Source: an uncultured Collinsella sp. | GTDB lineage: Bacteria > Actinomycetota > Coriobacteriia > Coriobacteriales > Coriobacteriaceae | DNA: 64,000 nt | Reading direction: 5' to 3' | NCBI GenBank assembly: GCA_958369225.1 | Contig: CATXID010000001.1 | Span: 496,001 to 560,000 of the forward strand | The notes under the pieces: generated by a model | Seen by the model: the letters and a program-made list of their open reading frames with translations, nothing else | Told to the model about the DNA's origin: nothing | Database searches by the model: none | Position numbers and translations under genes: made by a program | Shown: one piece after another, positions 8,063 through 16,856 of the stretch | Layout of the letters: each line of letters opens with the position of its first letter | Numbering within the stretch: position 1 is the stretch's first letter

Positions 8063-11000
8063 ATGGATATGTTTGAGGACGATCGCCAGCGCGCCTCGTG
8101 GCGTCGTCATGGGGCGATTGCCCGTGGCGTAGCCAAGCGCGGTCTAGTGGCGTTCCTGGCCTTTGTCATGGCCTTTGGCACCACGCCGGCGCAACTTTGG
8201 GCCGAGGGCGCCGAGGGCATTGCCGAGGCCGTGGCGCAGGCTGCGACGAGCGGCGAAGGTGCGGCTGCTGACGATGGCGTGACGAGCGATGCCGACGTTA
8301 CCGCCGCCGATGATGCTGCCGAAAATGTCGCCATCGGCGATGACGCAACGGCCGGTGATACTGCCAGTGCGGAGGGTTCGGCCGCACCTGCATCCGTCGA
8401 TTCCGAGCAGGGCGATGCATCCGACTCCGTCGCTACTGCTTCTGCTCGTTCGGCATATGTAGCCGTTGACTCGGTTGAAATTGTTGACGCCGATGGCAAC
8501 GGTCTAGCCTACGGCAGCGGTACCGCCAAGGTAGGGGATACCGTTAAAGTCGCCGCCTATTATTACGATGAGTACGCCTATGAGGACGAGGAGATTTCCT
8601 CGTCCGAGTACGCGCAGCTGGGCTACCAGTGGTATGTCGGCAATAGCCGGTCTGCCGCACCGGCTGCATCGACCTTTACCGCTCTCGAGGGGGCAACTGC
8701 TCGCGAGCTCAAGCTGACCTCCGATCTTACTGGCAAATACGTTGCGTGTCGTGTTACGTATGGCGACGGTGCCGGTGACTACGAGTTCACGGCAAGCCTC
8801 AAGAATCCCGTAGAGGCTCTTGCCGAGCCCGAGGCTCCCAAGTCTGACGAGGCTAAGAAGCTGGATGAGGCGGTTGCGAAGCTCAAGGCCGATGGCTATT
8901 CGGGCTGGTATCCCAATCCGTCTCAGGGGAGCGATGCCAACATTTGCTCCATGCTTTCGGCGAAACTTGCCAACTTGGGCTACTCGGATATCAAGGTTTC
9001 GCTTGCGGGCGTAACCTATGGTGGTCGCGATCCCAAGCAGGATGGCGGCATCGCGGACGATGGGAAGATCTCCTATTTCTTCCTGTCTCCCGCAGATAAG
9101 ACCTCCGCGCTCGACTACTCGCTGCTTCGCCAGTTTACGCCGACGTATACGCTGACGCTTGGCTCCGAAAGGGTGTCCTATACGCCCGGTCGCGCATCGA
9201 CGCTCGCGTGGGACGGTGGCAAGGTCGTTGCTTACCTAAAGGCGGCGTGGGCTCATGTTGAGGGGCTGCCCGACGAAATCGAGGCGGATGTTAGCCAGGG
9301 AACGCTTCCCAGCTCGATCAGCATCAATGGTGTCAAGGTTGCTTCTATTAGCTGGATGAGCCTTAATGGCTCCGTTGCCAAGGTGAATTCGGGCTATGGC
9401 GATCCGACGGTTACATATACCCACGGTATGACCGACCAGACTGCTCAGTTGACGGCTACGCTCTCGCTGGCGGTTCCTGGCTACAATAACGCCCCGTCGA
9501 ATGGGACGGCCTATCTGGTCTCTTATACCGTTAAGGCAAAAACGCAGGAGCAGATCGATGCCGAAAAGGCCGAGCTGTCCGCCGCGCTCGACCGCATTGT
9601 GCTCAAGGATTTTGAGAGCGAAAAAGAAATCGATGCCAATGCCGTTGAGGGTGATATCCAGCTGCCTAACACCCGTCGCTCTGGTATCGATGCTCCGTCC
9701 GGCGCCAAGCTTTCCTATGCATCGAGCAATGAGACCGTCGCGAAGATCAACGGCTACCGCGTGGTTATTACCCGCGATATCGAAGGCGCCACGAATGACG
9801 CAGTCATTACAGCTACGCTTGCCAAGGATGGCATAACCGTAACGCGCGACATTGCTATCAAGGTCAAGCCCATCGCTGATTCCGAGATTGACCAGGCTGC
9901 GGCATTTATGCAGCAGGTTAAGGACGCCTACGCAAAGTCCCTGCTCGGCGCTAACGCTTCGGTTGATGCGATTACCGAGAATCTGTCCACCTTTGCCGAG
10001 GCGGTGCCTACGGCAGACGGCGGTATTGAGTACCGCAAGGGTAAGGACAGCAAGCAGTCCGGCGTCGTGACGGCAGACCTCCCTGGGTATGACGCCATGT
10101 CGGGAAATGACTGGCGCACGTACCGTACGAGCGACACTGCGGTCATTTCGAACGAAAACCTTAAGGTGACGCGTCCCGAGGCCGATACCCTTGTTACGGT
10201 CGAGAGCAATCTGACGTATGCCAAGTATGAATCCCTGGCGAAGGCGCATCCCGAGAACGCTAAGCTGCAGAGCCTCGTTAACCAGAGCGTTAAGGCGACA
10301 TATCGCGTTGTTGGCACGGTTGACCACTCCGACCCCAAGATTTCCGTTGGCTTTAAGCTTGTTGGCGTCGATGCCGACGGCAACGATGAGGTCTGGGCGG
10401 ATTCGACAAAGAGCGTCGTTTATGGTTCGACCGCAGGCGATGTGATTGAGGACGCCTTAAAGGGCATGACGCACACCGCGACTGGCGTGGGTACTGCCGA
10501 TTACTATCTGAGCGATATCACTTCGGCCGATGGTCGCAAACTGGGCTGGGATGCGTCGACGGGCAAGTATTGGCAGCTTTTTGTTAACGGGAAGGCGTCT
10601 GAGGTTGGCGCCGGCCAGGTTCGCCTCGCGCCCGGCGATAGCGTCGTGCTGTATTACTCCGCTTTTGGCGCAAGCCCTGACGATGCGAATAAGGCTACCG
10701 TCAAAGCCTCGGTGAGTTTCATCGGACCGGATGAGAATGGCGGCAATTCCGTATGGGCGTTTGCCGGCGACGTCAAGATGTCTGATGGATCCACGGCAGC
10801 CGATCTTACCGAGCAGGAGCTCAAGGCCGCAGGTCTCACCTATGACAGCCAGGATACGTCCGGTGCTTCGTTCTACCTTGCCAGCATCACCCGCAACGGC
10901 AAGACCTATGGCTCGGATCAGTCGACCGGCAGGTACTGGCAGCTCTATGTCAACGGCGAGTATTCTCAAAAGATGGCGGGCCAGATTACTCTCAAGCCGG

Positions 11001-12898
11001 GAGACAAGGTTCAGTGGGTTTACGCTGCAGATAATGAGAAGCCTCTGGAGGGTCTCATCGTCAATCCCTTTGCTTCCCGTCCGGACTGGACTGCCAGCTG
11101 GAACGGCTTTGGCAACGCGGGTGGCACGACGCTCGTGAACACGCCGACACCCACCGAGTCTGCCGCGGAGCTGTGGAAGGTCAATCTGGCCACGGCTGCC
11201 GATAAGTGGGTTTCGCTGGGCGACCCTATCATCGCGGGCGGCTACGTTTTTGTTACCACGAACTCCGAGCTCGTCAAGATTGACAACACGGGCAAGGTTG
11301 TCGCGCGCGTTTCAAAGGGCGGTACCACTTCGTATTTTTCGCGTCCCGTGTACGCGGATGGTCTGATTATCTCGGCGAACGACGACGGCTCTGTGTGCGC
11401 CTTTTCTGCCGAGACGCTTGAATGCGTCTGGAAGACCTCAGCGCTTGAGACTCCTGCTGCTGGCGGACGCTATCAGGCAAATTCGACCATGACGGTGGCA
11501 AACGGCTGCGTTTATGCGGAGTTCGTCACGGGTGCAGGCGCTTCTGGAACCGCGGCTGGCGGAGCCATGGTCTGCATCGATATTGCTACAGGTAAGCTTG
11601 TCTGGTCGGAAGTTACTACCAAGACCGGCTCCTCCACTGGTGAGGGTTATTACTGGGCCGGCGCCGCCGCTTCCGGCTCCGATCTTGTCATCGGAGACGA
11701 GAGCGGTTGTGTGAAGCTGATCGACGGCAAGTCCGGCAAGGTCAAATCTTCTGTGAGCCTGTCTGGAAATCCCGTTCGTGCAACGATCGTTTCTGCCGGT
11801 ACCGAGGGTGGCAACCCGGTCTTTTTGGCGATCGGTCGTCAGCCGGCTACGCTCTATAAGATCGTTCGCGAGGGCGATGCCCTTCGTCTTGCTGGCTCCT
11901 GTGAGTTCGCAAAGGTCTCGACCTCTACGCCTGCCGTGGCAAACGGCAAGGTCTATGTCGGCGGAAGCGACTCCTCGAATAACGGCCAGTTCACGGTTGT
12001 CGACCTTGCGTCCATGAAGGTCGAGAAAACTCTCGATATGGGCAAAAAGGCCGAGGTCAAAGCCTCTCCAATTGCATCTGTGCAGGGCAGCGATGTCTAC
12101 GTGTACTTTACCTGTAACAAGACTCCGGGCGCTGTCTACTGCTTTAACCAGTCAACTGGCGAGGCAGTGGAGATCTATACGCCGTCTGGCTCCAATGCGA
12201 ACTATTGCACTGCAAGCGTGATCGCCGATGTCCAGGGCAACCTTTACTACACCAACGATTCCGGTACACTATTTGCTCTCAAGGCTGCTCCGGGTTATAC
12301 GGTGGCCTTCGATACGCGCGGTGGCAGCACGGTTCCCAGCGCTATGACCGCACAAAACAAGACCATGGTTGCCCCTGCGAACCCCGAGCGCTCCGGTTAT
12401 ACCTTTGCAGGCTGGTATAAGGATGTCGATTGTACTCAGGCTTGGGATTTCTCTAAAGACGTCGTGACGGCCGATATGACGCTCTATGCCAAGTGGACCA
12501 AGAATGCCGTTAACCCTGGCGGTAACGGTGGCTCTGGCTCCAATGGCGGCTCGGGTAATGCCGGTGCTGGTTCTGGCTCCGGTAGCGGAACGAATGGCCA
12601 GCAGAGTGGCGGTGCCGTTGCTCCGGGTCAGACGCCGGTCTCCACGACAACCACGACCGAGACCAAGGACGGCAAGGATTCCAAGAAGGATTCCGACAAG
12701 TCCGACAAGAAGTCCGATAAGAAGGACGGCAAGTCCGACAAGTCTGACGCTGGTTCGTCCGCCGCGACCGCTGCTAAGAAGTCCACAGCGGCTCCCGCGC
12801 AGGAGTCTGGCTTCAACCCGCTTGCCATTGTCGGTGTTGCTGCTGGCGTGATCGGTCTCGCCGTCATCGGCGTGTTCGTGCTCACCAAGCGTCGGTAG
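8063..12898 (+). CDS. Giant surface protein with DUF4430, propeller and C-terminal anchor
   Basis: A 1611-residue exported protein controlled by the upstream cobalamin riboswitch. The start is set at ATG 8063 after AGGAG; an upstream TTG would begin inside the riboswitch. Approximate domain order: signal peptide 1-47; acidic Ala/Asp-rich linker to 130; Ig-like domain 131-249; atrophied bacterial Ig-like domain 512-602; two transcobalamin C-terminal-like (DUF4430) domains at 757-869 and 876-990, each with a YWQL(F/Y)VNG motif; PQQ-type beta-propeller 1036-1409; a Listeria-Bacteroides repeat (AGWYKD...LYAKW) 1411-1480; Gly/Ser then Lys/Asp/Ser linker; TM helix and KRR tail 1584-1611. It is inferred to bind corrinoids at the cell surface. 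Confidence 0.88.
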   Translation: MDMFEDDRQRASWRRHGAIARGVAKRGLVAFLAFVMAFGTTPAQLWAEGAEGIAEAVAQAATSGEGAAADDGVTSDADVTAADDAAENVAIGDDATAGDTASAEGSAAPASVDSEQGDASDSVATASARSAYVAVDSVEIVDADGNGLAYGSGTAKVGDTVKVAAYYYDEYAYEDEEISSSEYAQLGYQWYVGNSRSAAPAASTFTALEGATARELKLTSDLTGKYVACRVTYGDGAGDYEFTASLKNPVEALAEPEAPKSDEAKKLDEAVAKLKADGYSGWYPNPSQGSDANICSMLSAKLANLGYSDIKVSLAGVTYGGRDPKQDGGIADDGKISYFFLSPADKTSALDYSLLRQFTPTYTLTLGSERVSYTPGRASTLAWDGGKVVAYLKAAWAHVEGLPDEIEADVSQGTLPSSISINGVKVASISWMSLNGSVAKVNSGYGDPTVTYTHGMTDQTAQLTATLSLAVPGYNNAPSNGTAYLVSYTVKAKTQEQIDAEKAELSAALDRIVLKDFESEKEIDANAVEGDIQLPNTRRSGIDAPSGAKLSYASSNETVAKINGYRVVITRDIEGATNDAVITATLAKDGITVTRDIAIKVKPIADSEIDQAAAFMQQVKDAYAKSLLGANASVDAITENLSTFAEAVPTADGGIEYRKGKDSKQSGVVTADLPGYDAMSGNDWRTYRTSDTAVISNENLKVTRPEADTLVTVESNLTYAKYESLAKAHPENAKLQSLVNQSVKATYRVVGTVDHSDPKISVGFKLVGVDADGNDEVWADSTKSVVYGSTAGDVIEDALKGMTHTATGVGTADYYLSDITSADGRKLGWDASTGKYWQLFVNGKASEVGAGQVRLAPGDSVVLYYSAFGASPDDANKATVKASVSFIGPDENGGNSVWAFAGDVKMSDGSTAADLTEQELKAAGLTYDSQDTSGASFYLASITRNGKTYGSDQSTGRYWQLYVNGEYSQKMAGQITLKPGDKVQWVYAADNEKPLEGLIVNPFASRPDWTASWNGFGNAGGTTLVNTPTPTESAAELWKVNLATAADKWVSLGDPIIAGGYVFVTTNSELVKIDNTGKVVARVSKGGTTSYFSRPVYADGLIISANDDGSVCAFSAETLECVWKTSALETPAAGGRYQANSTMTVANGCVYAEFVTGAGASGTAAGGAMVCIDIATGKLVWSEVTTKTGSSTGEGYYWAGAAASGSDLVIGDESGCVKLIDGKSGKVKSSVSLSGNPVRATIVSAGTEGGNPVFLAIGRQPATLYKIVREGDALRLAGSCEFAKVSTSTPAVANGKVYVGGSDSSNNGQFTVVDLASMKVEKTLDMGKKAEVKASPIASVQGSDVYVYFTCNKTPGAVYCFNQSTGEAVEIYTPSGSNANYCTASVIADVQGNLYYTNDSGTLFALKAAPGYTVAFDTRGGSTVPSAMTAQNKTMVAPANPERSGYTFAGWYKDVDCTQAWDFSKDVVTADMTLYAKWTKNAVNPGGNGGSGSNGGSGNAGAGSGSGSGTNGQQSGGAVAPGQTPVSTTTTTETKDGKDSKKDSDKSDKKSDKKDGKSDKSDAGSSAATAAKKSTAAPAQESGFNPLAIVGVAAGVIGLAVIGVFVLTKRR

Positions 12899-13768
12899 GT
12901 GAGGGCTGTGTCCAATAAACCTCAGGACGCCGATTCCAAGCAGCCCGACTCGTCGTTCATCCAGCTCGACGATGCAAAGCAAAAGGGCGCCGCTCCGGCG
13001 GCGTCCGCCCCGCGGCGCAAGGCGCTTGTTGGCGCCCTGACGGCCGTCTGCATTGCGCTGATTGTCGTCTCGCTGGGCTTTGTTCGCCCTTCCGTCAGCG
13101 GTGCCTGGTCCATCGATTGGATTGTCGAGACCGTGACGGGGGAGAGTGTCGTTGCCAAAGATGCGTCGGCTTCCGGCTCGACTACCGCTTCGGGCAAGGC
13201 TGCGCCCAAGGACTCCAATTCTTCGGACAATGCGAAGGATGGGTCGAAGGACTCAAAAAGGGATTCGAAGGAGAAGAAGTCCGAAGGCAAGGGCGGCAAG
13301 AAGTCCAGCAACGCGTCTGCCGGACAGGGATCCGAATCCACCGGTGGATCGAGTTCTTCTGACGGCTCTTCTTCGGGCGGTGGCTCGATGTCTGGCGGTG
13401 GGTCTGCATCCAACAGTGGCGGCGCCTCTGCGGGCAATCAGGATGGCTCGCAGCAGTCTGGTTATGTCACAGTGACGGTCTCGGTTACGTCGAGCGCCGT
13501 GGGCAATCCTGTGTCTTCTGGCGGCACCTTCACCTTTAACGAGGGCGCTACGGTCTACGATGCCCTGTGCGCCCTGGGCCTTTCTGTGAATGCGCACGGC
13601 TCGTCGTACGGCACGTATGTCGCCGCTATCGGCGGCCTGGCCGAGAAGGAGCACGGCGGCACGAGCGGCTGGATGTACTCCGTTAACGGTGTGGCGCCCA
13701 ACACGGCGTGCAGCAACTACGTTCTCTCGAACGGCGACAACGTAGTCTGGTATTACGTTACAGGCTAG
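12899..13768 (+). CDS. Membrane-anchored DUF4430 (transcobalamin-like) protein
   Basis: A 289-residue protein starting directly at the previous stop codon (GTG 12899; GTG 12908 is also possible and has GGTGAGG before it). The cytoplasmic N-terminus of about 40 residues is followed by one TM helix at about 43-66, then a long Ser/Lys/Asp/Gly-rich linker to about 185. The C-terminal 100 residues form one DUF4430 domain, with the SGWMYSVNG motif and a closing DNVVWYYVTG strand. It shares the riboswitch-controlled mRNA with the giant protein and probably acts after it, passing ligand from the surface towards an importer. A terminator follows. Confidence 0.85.
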   Translation: MRAVSNKPQDADSKQPDSSFIQLDDAKQKGAAPAASAPRRKALVGALTAVCIALIVVSLGFVRPSVSGAWSIDWIVETVTGESVVAKDASASGSTTASGKAAPKDSNSSDNAKDGSKDSKRDSKEKKSEGKGGKKSSNASAGQGSESTGGSSSSDGSSSGGGSMSGGGSASNSGGASAGNQDGSQQSGYVTVTVSVTSSAVGNPVSSGGTFTFNEGATVYDALCALGLSVNAHGSSYGTYVAAIGGLAEKEHGGTSGWMYSVNGVAPNTACSNYVLSNGDNVVWYYVTG

Positions 13769-13790
13769 AGGCCTCGACATAGCGCGCCAG

Positions 13791-13829
13791 ACGGGCGGTT
13801 CGGACAAACATCCGGGCCGCCCGTTTTTA
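13791..13829 (+). terminator. Intrinsic terminator of the DUF4430 operon
   Basis: Stem ACGGGCGG at 13791-13798 pairs with CCGCCCGT at 13817-13824, with an inner CGGA/TCCG stem, followed directly by a T run (TTTTT). It ends the resident cobalamin-surface operon a few bases before the island's repeat array begins. Confidence 0.85.
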
Positions 13830-13836
13830 TGCGAAT

Positions 13837-13942
13837 GGGACGTCGTTTCCCAATCGAGGCTCAACCGGAAAATGCATCCCGCTCTGTAGGCGAATTCCGG
13901 GACACAGTTTCCGCATCAGCATCCATTGGGAAAGCGGGGACC
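13837..13942. repeat. Left array of alternating 14-bp inverted half-sites
   Basis: Half-sites resembling GGAAACTGTGTCCC alternate in orientation: reverse at 13837-13850, forward at 13867-13880, reverse at 13899-13912, forward at 13929-13942. Start-to-start distances are 30, 32 and 30 bp, so the unit is 62 bp. The last half-site continues into GGGGACCTCGGAC, the terminal inverted repeat of the IS3-type remnant. The same spacing register continues at the far end of the island at 38220. Confidence 0.8.
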
Positions 13943-14345
13943 TCGGACGTTTTTCCGGACCATGTCCCGGCGCTATACCGCATGGCCCCTCTCCTCGCGA
14001 TACTCCCTAATGGTCTTCCATCCTAGGTCTTTCGTGAGCTTGTCGTCCCTATATCACTCGATATATTCGCCGAGCAGGCGGGAGAACTCGTCGAACGGCA
14101 CGCCGGTCCAGTCTCTGCCCTCGAAGAAGTCGCACTTGAGCGTGCCGAAGAACCCCTCGGCGCGCGTCGTCGTCGGGGCTCCGGGCCCTCCTCGACATCG
14201 AGCGCACCACCCCGGGGCCGCATGCCTCGCGCTGCTCGCGCCCCATGTAGACGGCACCGCCGTCGGTGTGCGCCGTGAGCGGCCGCCCCTCCCGGAACTG
14301 TCCGCATCAGTGTAGCCAATCCACCGGGAGACCCTCGGCTGAACC
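13943..14345 (-). pseudogene. IS3-family transposase (OrfB), 3' fragment
   Basis: Minus-strand remnants of an rve-type integrase domain: AHTDGGAVYMGREQ..., then RAEGFFGTLKCDFFEG, then GEYIE, a TGA where Trp or similar is expected, then YRDDKLTKDLGWKTIREYREERG. A frameshift lies between the DDDAR and RAEGFF parts (about 14170) and the TGA lies at about 14055-14057. Only the C-terminal half of the domain is present and the first catalytic Asp region is missing. The element end GTCCGAGGTCCCC (minus strand, about 13935-13947) matches the end at 38214-38226. From about 14345 to 14494 nothing recognisable remains. Confidence 0.8.
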
Positions 14346-14494
14346 TGGCAGTGCGCACTTTCTCCGTGGGCGGGCGCAACAGGCTTTGGGTGGGCGACAT
14401 CACATAGGGTGCGCATGCATTCCACCTTGGGCTGCATGTCTCCAGTGGAATACGAGCGACAGTACGCTTGAGGATCCTTAAAAGAAAGTCCAGT

Positions 14495-15811
14495 TTATCC
14501 TTCCCACTCCAATTGGGAATCCTCCGATGCGCCTTCGCACGCTCGCATGACCTCGATACCATGTGAGCGTGCGAACTCGACGAGCTCTGCGTTGCGGGCG
14601 TTTATGGTGCCGAAGGCGGCGGGGCACACGATAAGGCGCGCGCAGTGGACGAGGAGCTCTTTGGCGCGGGCTATGGTCTTATCTCCGATCGGCTCGAAGG
14701 CGCACTCGGCCACGCATTCCGCCGCCAGGTCGCGCGCGAGCTCGCAGTCGATGTCCCCTTCGTGCAGAACGCCCGCGTAGAACGCCTTGCCCTGCCGGAT
14801 GAGCTGGCGAAACACAGCCGACCCCGTACCTGCGCCGGCGATGACGAACGTGTGCGCATCGCCGTGCGGGCGCCCAATTTCCACGCTGCCGAAGCGCTCG
14901 TTGAAGGTGCCATATTGAAGACCGTAGAGCTCGCCAATCGTCTCGCGCGTGAATATGTCCTCGGGTGCGCCGGCGCGGAAGACCTGGCCGTCCTTCACGC
15001 AAATCACCTTGTCGGCGCTTTTCTGCGCGAGCTCGAGTTCGTGGATGGACATGATGACAGCCACATTCCGCGATTTCGTAAGGTGGCGAAGTATTCGCAG
15101 CAGGTCGATCTGGTAGCGGATATCGAGATACGACGTGGGCTCGTCGAGCACGAGCACACGCGGATCCTGTGCGATGGCGCGTGCGAGCATGACGCGCTGG
15201 CGTTGCCCGTCGCTTATCTGCATGAAGTCGCGCTCGGCGAGCTCTTCCACATGTGCGGTTTTCATGGCCTCATCGACCCGACTATGGTCGTCGGGCGAGA
15301 GTGTGCCCATTCGCCCGGTGTAGGGATGCCTTCCCGCCTCTACGATATCGCGGCAGGTGAGGAGCTCGGTCCGGGGGCGATCCGTCAGCATAACGGCAAG
15401 GTTCCTTGCGAACTCTGCCGTCTTCCATCGGGAAATCTCCCGCCCGTCGAGCTCGACCGCTCCGGCAAGCGGTGCAAGATGGCGTGTGATGGTTTTCAAG
15501 ATGGTCGACTTGCCCGAGCCGTTCGGCCCGATGAGCGCCACGACGTCGCCCGCGCGAACCTCCAGATCGACGCCTTCGACTACGACCTTCTTATCGTAGC
15601 CCGCCGACAGGCCGCTTATGCGGAAAAGCGGCGCTCCGTCAGCCTGCGTTTCGACCGGGGTTTCGAGGTTCGACTCCGCTCGGAGGAGGCGTTCCGCGCG
15701 CAGTTCCGCACGAGCCGAAAGTGCCTTCTGGCGCTTTCGTGCGAGCTCAGGACTGTTTAAGCATGGAATGTCCCCTCCGAGCGTTTTGGGCCGCGGCACG
15801 AATTCCCCCAT
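14495..15811 (-). CDS. btuD: Cobalamin-type ABC transporter ATPase with C-terminal extension
   Basis: A 438-residue ATPase of the FecE/BtuD class. After a variable 75-residue N-terminus come Walker A (GPNGSGKST), the signature ISDGQRQR, Walker B (VLVLDEP) and the H-loop (SIHE). The ABC domain ends at about residue 305. A further domain of about 130 residues follows, starting FVIAGAGTGSAVFRQ and looking like a Rossmann-type fold; typical BtuD proteins stop near 250-270 residues. The ATG abuts the permease stop codon (TAGATG), so coupling is tight. It powers uptake through the adjacent permease. Last gene of the minus-strand riboswitch operon. Confidence 0.87.
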   Translation of the reverse strand: MGEFVPRPKTLGGDIPCLNSPELARKRQKALSARAELRAERLLRAESNLETPVETQADGAPLFRISGLSAGYDKKVVVEGVDLEVRAGDVVALIGPNGSGKSTILKTITRHLAPLAGAVELDGREISRWKTAEFARNLAVMLTDRPRTELLTCRDIVEAGRHPYTGRMGTLSPDDHSRVDEAMKTAHVEELAERDFMQISDGQRQRVMLARAIAQDPRVLVLDEPTSYLDIRYQIDLLRILRHLTKSRNVAVIMSIHELELAQKSADKVICVKDGQVFRAGAPEDIFTRETIGELYGLQYGTFNERFGSVEIGRPHGDAHTFVIAGAGTGSAVFRQLIRQGKAFYAGVLHEGDIDCELARDLAAECVAECAFEPIGDKTIARAKELLVHCARLIVCPAAFGTINARNAELVEFARSHGIEVMRACEGASEDSQLEWEG

Positions 15812-16852
15812 CTACCTCACCCGCTTCTTCAACATGAGCGCGATAACCACCGGCGCGCCGAAGATGGCGGTGACGGCGCTGATGGAAAGCTCGACGGGAG
15901 AGAACAGCGTGCGCGCGATCAAATCGCAGCACGCGCAGAAGATGGCGCCTCCTAAGAAGCACGCAGGAATCACGCGGATGGGCTTCGACGACTTTAGCGC
16001 CGACTTCACGAGATGCGGAACCGCGATGCCTACGAACGACACCGGACCAGCGAACGCGGTCACGCAGGCGGAGAGCATGCTCGCTAGAAGGACGAGCACC
16101 ACGCGGAAGCGTGCGACGTTCACGCCGACGCTTTTCGCGTAGGCTTCTCCCAGCTGGAAAGCGGAAAGGGGCTTCGATATCGCGAATACGCATGCGCTCA
16201 CGGTGATCACCACGACCGCGATGACCGCGACGTCGTCCCAGCTCGAACCCGAGAAGCTACCCAAAGACCAGTTGTGCAGGTTCACGATGGACTGGTCGTC
16301 GGCGAAGGCGATGAGGAAGTTCGTCGCCGCCGAGCAGATGTATCCCACCATGACGCCCGCCACGATGAGCATGGCCATGGAACTTATGCGCCGTGCGATG
16401 AGGAGCACGAAGCCGATGGTGATAAGCGAGCCCAGAAACGCTGCGGCCACCATGGCCGGCGAGGACATGGCCCGGTTCGCGCCCAGAAGTACGATCATCG
16501 TAAGCGCGACGACGAACTTTGCGCCCGAGGAGACGCCCAAGATGAACGGGTCGGCGATGGGGTTGTTGAAAAACGTCTGCAGCAGGAACCCGGAGAGCGA
16601 AAGTGCCCCGCCGAGAAGCACGGCTGAAAGCACGCGCGGCAGGCGAATCTCCCAGATGACCTGGCTTTCCATGGAATTGGCCGTGCCGCCTGAAAGGATG
16701 CCGGGGATGTGGTCTGCGGGCACGAGCACGCTCCCGATGCACAGGTTGGCCCCGACGAGCACGATGAGGGCAACAGCGAGCAGCGCCGTCACGACGCGAC
16801 ACCGCGCGGCGCGCCCCGATTCGTCGTATGCCATGGAAAGCCGGCTTCTCAT
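15812..16852 (-). CDS. btuC: FecCD/BtuC-type ABC transporter permease
   Basis: A 346-residue polytopic membrane protein, normal for the FecCD family, with about ten hydrophobic segments. Family landmarks include RLPRVLSAVLLGGALSLSG near the N-terminus, NPIADPFILGVSSGA, and GPVSFVGIAVPHLV in the C-terminal half, where the permease contacts the ATPase. Adjacency to the ATPase and a substrate-binding lipoprotein, under a cobalamin riboswitch, points to cobalamin or another corrinoid as substrate, although the fold also serves haem and siderophore importers. It starts 4 bp after the binding-protein gene ends. Confidence 0.9.
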   Translation of the reverse strand: MRSRLSMAYDESGRAARCRVVTALLAVALIVLVGANLCIGSVLVPADHIPGILSGGTANSMESQVIWEIRLPRVLSAVLLGGALSLSGFLLQTFFNNPIADPFILGVSSGAKFVVALTMIVLLGANRAMSSPAMVAAAFLGSLITIGFVLLIARRISSMAMLIVAGVMVGYICSAATNFLIAFADDQSIVNLHNWSLGSFSGSSWDDVAVIAVVVITVSACVFAISKPLSAFQLGEAYAKSVGVNVARFRVVLVLLASMLSACVTAFAGPVSFVGIAVPHLVKSALKSSKPIRVIPACFLGGAIFCACCDLIARTLFSPVELSISAVTAIFGAPVVIALMLKKRVR

Positions 16853-16856
16853 GGCG

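Noticed and set aside
13837..13942. CRISPR-like array
   Set aside because: The repeats are short, alternate in orientation, and spacers show partial conservation, with no cas genes nearby.
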